Positions 61,892 to 64,000 of a stretch of 64,000 nt of DNA are shown one piece after another. This stretch comes from Petrosia ficiformis (Eukaryota; Porifera; Demospongiae; Haplosclerida; Petrosiidae). Each line of letters starts with the position of its first letter. Within the stretch, counting starts at the first letter, position 1. The stretch is taken from contig OX345637.1 of NCBI GenBank assembly GCA_947044365.1, positions 3,334,501 through 3,398,500 of the forward strand, read 5' to 3'. The translations under genes and the position numbers were made by a program. A model generated the notes under the pieces. The model was given only the letters and a program-made list of their open reading frames with translations. It was not told the origin of the DNA and ran no database searches.

Positions 61892-63221
61892 AAAGCCTAA
61901 AATAATGAGAGCTTTACATTGGTTAAAGACTTCAAATGTATTGTATGGTGATATTCACATAGCAGATGGTAATATCACATGTGATGATAATGATGATAAT
62001 AATAATGATGAAGATGATGATGCAAATAATGATGCAGATAATGATGATAATACTACTACCAATGAAGAAGATGATGAACAACAACAACAACAAGGTACAG
62101 TTAATGGGCCTCCCCAATTAGAAAGTTCAGTAGTTAGGACGGACTTTAACATGCCTAACACGGAAGCTGTTGACATCATTCGTAATGGAGATTTTAATTA
62201 TCCAGTTTACAGACTACCACGTATTGAAGGCCAGCCTATTAGTTTGTTTACTGATGCTAAAGCAGAGGAAATGGCATTTCCCTGTTTGTTTCCCAATGGT
62301 GTCAATGGTTTCCTAACAGCCCGTGATCCAGCAATAAGTATTACGGACTATATTCAAATCCGTTTACTTAATGCTGATAGTGGATGGGCTAGTCACATTC
62401 TCTATTTATTGTGGTCATGTAATCTCCTTGAGCAACACAGACTACGTGATGCAGTTTGCATTGCAATGAGAATCCGATCCTCCTCGGGGGGTAGGCGACC
62501 TAGAAACCGTTTAGATCAAGCACAACAACAAGAGCATGACCAACAGGCTTTGACAGCTGGTGATCTCTTGAGTGATACATCCTCAGAGAACCCTGACCTG
62601 TCTGAGAATTGTTTTGGTTTCATGCGTAATATTCGCGGCTCAGCTGCATATTGGCAGAGGGCTAAGCTTGATCTATTTGCAATGTTTCGTACACTTGGAC
62701 CTCCCACTTTCTTCCTCACACTCAGTGCTGATGATATGAACTGGACTGATCTGCTCTACATCCTAGCAAACCGTGATGGAATGAATCTCACTGAGCAACA
62801 GGCGAAAGAATTGCCAACAACACAGCGGAAACGTCTCTTGTGTAGTTACCCTGTGATTGTTGCTCAACACTTTTCTCACCGATTCAATTCGTTTATGAAA
62901 TTTATTCTAAATGGAGATGGTAAACCCATTGGTGAAATTCTGGACTACTTTTGGAGGGTTGAGTTTCAGCAGAGAGGCTCACCTCACATCCATTCTCTGT
63001 GGTGGGTGAAAGATGCTCCTAACCTACGTACTGTCGAAGGTAAGAGAGCTACACCAGAGTTCATTGATAAATACATAACGTGTGGAGTACCAGTGATTGG
63101 TGAGGATGATGAATTAAGATTGCTAGTGATGAGAGTACAGAGACACACTCATACCCAAACATGCCAAAAACAAGGTCGATTCAGATGTAGATTTGATTTC
63201 CCAAAGCAACTACTCACTTGA
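61812..63221 (+). CDS. Helitron Rep (HUH) domain, split by frame changes
   Basis: 469 codons; believable coding begins near 61880, since the first part is the out-of-frame shadow of the Ser-rich tract. Residue 33 starts RALHWLK, the conserved entry to the Helitron-like N domain. An Asp/Asn/Glu/Gln-rich stretch (about 57-94) follows, then PTFFLTLSADDMNWTDL, YPVIVAQHFSHRF and EFQQRGSPHIHSLWW. The HIH at 62985-62993 is the metal-binding HUH motif of rolling-circle replication initiators. Rep nicks single-stranded DNA at the transposon end. The frame closes with TGA at 63219, and homologous sequence resumes in the -1 frame with no spacer. No stop interrupts the roughly 1.3 kb of homologous coding sequence, so the damage is recent or a sequencing/assembly indel. 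Confidence 0.88.
   Translation: MGGKVHHLLYHHHLLLPHHSCKGYVVRKPKIMRALHWLKTSNVLYGDIHIADGNITCDDNDDNNNDEDDDANNDADNDDNTTTNEEDDEQQQQQGTVNGPPQLESSVVRTDFNMPNTEAVDIIRNGDFNYPVYRLPRIEGQPISLFTDAKAEEMAFPCLFPNGVNGFLTARDPAISITDYIQIRLLNADSGWASHILYLLWSCNLLEQHRLRDAVCIAMRIRSSSGGRRPRNRLDQAQQQEHDQQALTAGDLLSDTSSENPDLSENCFGFMRNIRGSAAYWQRAKLDLFAMFRTLGPPTFFLTLSADDMNWTDLLYILANRDGMNLTEQQAKELPTTQRKRLLCSYPVIVAQHFSHRFNSFMKFILNGDGKPIGEILDYFWRVEFQQRGSPHIHSLWWVKDAPNLRTVEGKRATPEFIDKYITCGVPVIGEDDELRLLVMRVQRHTHTQTCQKQGRFRCRFDFPKQLLT
61979..62094 (+). repeat. GAT/AAT and CAA simple-sequence tract in the Rep gene
   Basis: GATGATAATGATGATAATAA-type repeats followed by CAACAACAACAACAACAA encode a stretch rich in Asp, Asn and Glu and then Gln. 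It sits between the RALHWL entry and the main Rep fold. It lies in frame with the rest of the piece and is probably a disordered linker prone to length change. Confidence 0.8.
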
Positions 63222-64000
63222 AACGTAACAGGGATATCGGCAATAAAGCTAGATTCTACGTTCTGAAAAGAGAACAGGATGATGAATACATCAATCCTTA
63301 CAACCCTCACATTCTCAGAGCCTGGGGTGCCAACATGGACTTGCAAATGGTTGGCTCCGTCTACGGTGCTGCTCAGTACGTCTGCCATTATATGTGCAAA
63401 GACGAACCTAAGGAACTCAGACAGCTGATTTCTCGTAATCTAGAAAAGCTTCCTGAAAATTGTACTCAGAAATCACGTTTGTTAAAGATAGGTAACACCT
63501 TGATTAGTCATCGTATTCTGAGTGCTCAGGAAGCTGTTTACCGAACGACAGGTCTTCATTTACGTGGATCTTCGAGAGGTACAATATTTGTGAATACGGG
63601 AAGACCTCAGAAAAGGACGAGAGTATTAAAGTCAACTAGAAAGCTTCGGGAGATGGATGGTTGTGATACTGATGTCTTTGAAAGTGGACTATATGAGCGC
63701 TATGCTGCTCGTCCAGTTGGTGATCCATTTGACAATATGAGCCTTGCTCATTTTGCTGTTTGGTACGCTACATCAAAGCCTCCTTCTACCTTTGGTACGT
63801 CAACTAGAGCTCAGCCTAGGTACGAACTACAAGGTAATAGTGGATGGATATACTTGCGTAGAAAGCAAGCATGTCTTCGTGTACCAACACTGACTCCCGA
63901 AGCTAATGGTGACGACTACTACTACCACTTGCTTATGTTGTATTTGCCATGGCGTAATGAAACTGTGGATCTCTTGGGTTCACATGCTACGGCTAAACAA
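63203..64000 (+). CDS. Helitron Rep C-terminal part with catalytic tyrosines; runs off the window
   Basis: An open frame of 266 codons with no stop reaches the window end. It joins the preceding piece by a -1 shift near 63203; the frame is closed by TGA at 63194 upstream. It contains ARFYVLKRE, YNPHILRAW, MVGSVYGAAQYVCHYMCKDE and, near the end, YYYHLLMLYLPWR. The two tyrosines at 63377-63379 and 63389-63391 (YVCHYMCK) form the Y2 motif of Helitron Rep, which makes the covalent link to DNA; both are present. The segment after about 63700 (MSLAHFAVWY, GWIYLRRKQA) is the usual bridge to the SF1B (PIF1-type) helicase domain, which lies outside the window. Confidence 0.88.

Noticed and set aside
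61870..61900. Small intron (GTATGT...TTAG) joining the first two Helitron pieces
   Set aside because: The candidate is only 12 bases long, far below any known spliceosomal intron, and removing it leaves the frame unchanged with a stop following.
63196..63206. Programmed -1 ribosomal frameshift at T-TTC-CCA between the Rep pieces
   Set aside because: The heptamer fits the general pattern in form, but the upstream +1 change cancels it exactly. A pair of indels is simpler, and Helitrons are not known to use recoding here.

Overview
This window is a eukaryotic, almost certainly animal, satellite-DNA island flanked by transposon sequence. The animal assignment rests on the mobile elements. At the right end is a Helitron whose N-terminal protein has seven 23-residue STPR-type repeats plus a cysteine-rich DUF6570-like region. 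In the middle is a decayed Ty3/gypsy element with an apparent protease-then-integrase order of the Gmr1 kind. Both types are common in invertebrate genomes (sponges, cnidarians and others) and in fish. The sequence does not identify the species. I see no host protein-coding gene, rRNA, tRNA or CRISPR array.

Layout: (1) About 1-41637 is a diverged 18-bp satellite (consensus AGTCTCTACTGTCACAAT or its reverse complement). It is organised in roughly 37 blocks whose orientation alternates, with recurring sequence at the strand-switch points. About 7831-26031 is a direct tandem duplication of a roughly 9-kb segment of this array, and its internal junction is a perfect 31-bp palindrome. (2) About 41637-43106 is a broken Ty3/gypsy gag-pol fragment on the minus strand (two zinc knuckles, protease, integrase), cut by the 18-bp satellite inside the integrase core. 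(3) About 43107-48759 is a degenerate heptamer satellite, (TCTAGGG)n, with two clean patches of telomere-like TTTAGGG. (4) About 48760-58759 is a 21-bp satellite with one orientation switch near 52428. (5) About 58761-60220 holds three full and one partial copy of a 430-460 bp tandem repeat with a slippery poly-T tract and three small hairpins. (6) About 60224-64000 is a Helitron: a possible promoter region, an N-terminal STPR/zinc protein, the HUH Rep domain and the start of the region leading to the helicase, which lies beyond the window. Two single-base frame changes split this reading frame into three pieces, and the two shifts cancel.

The many long predicted reading frames in 1-41640 and 48650-58540 are a consequence of repeat periods of 18 and 21 bp, both multiples of three. 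They are not treated as genes. The only believable protein-coding sequence is the Helitron and the gag-pol remnant. The most unusual features are the alternating-strand architecture of the 18-bp array with its conserved junctions, the palindromic breakpoint of the 9-kb duplication, and the direct abutment of three different satellites.
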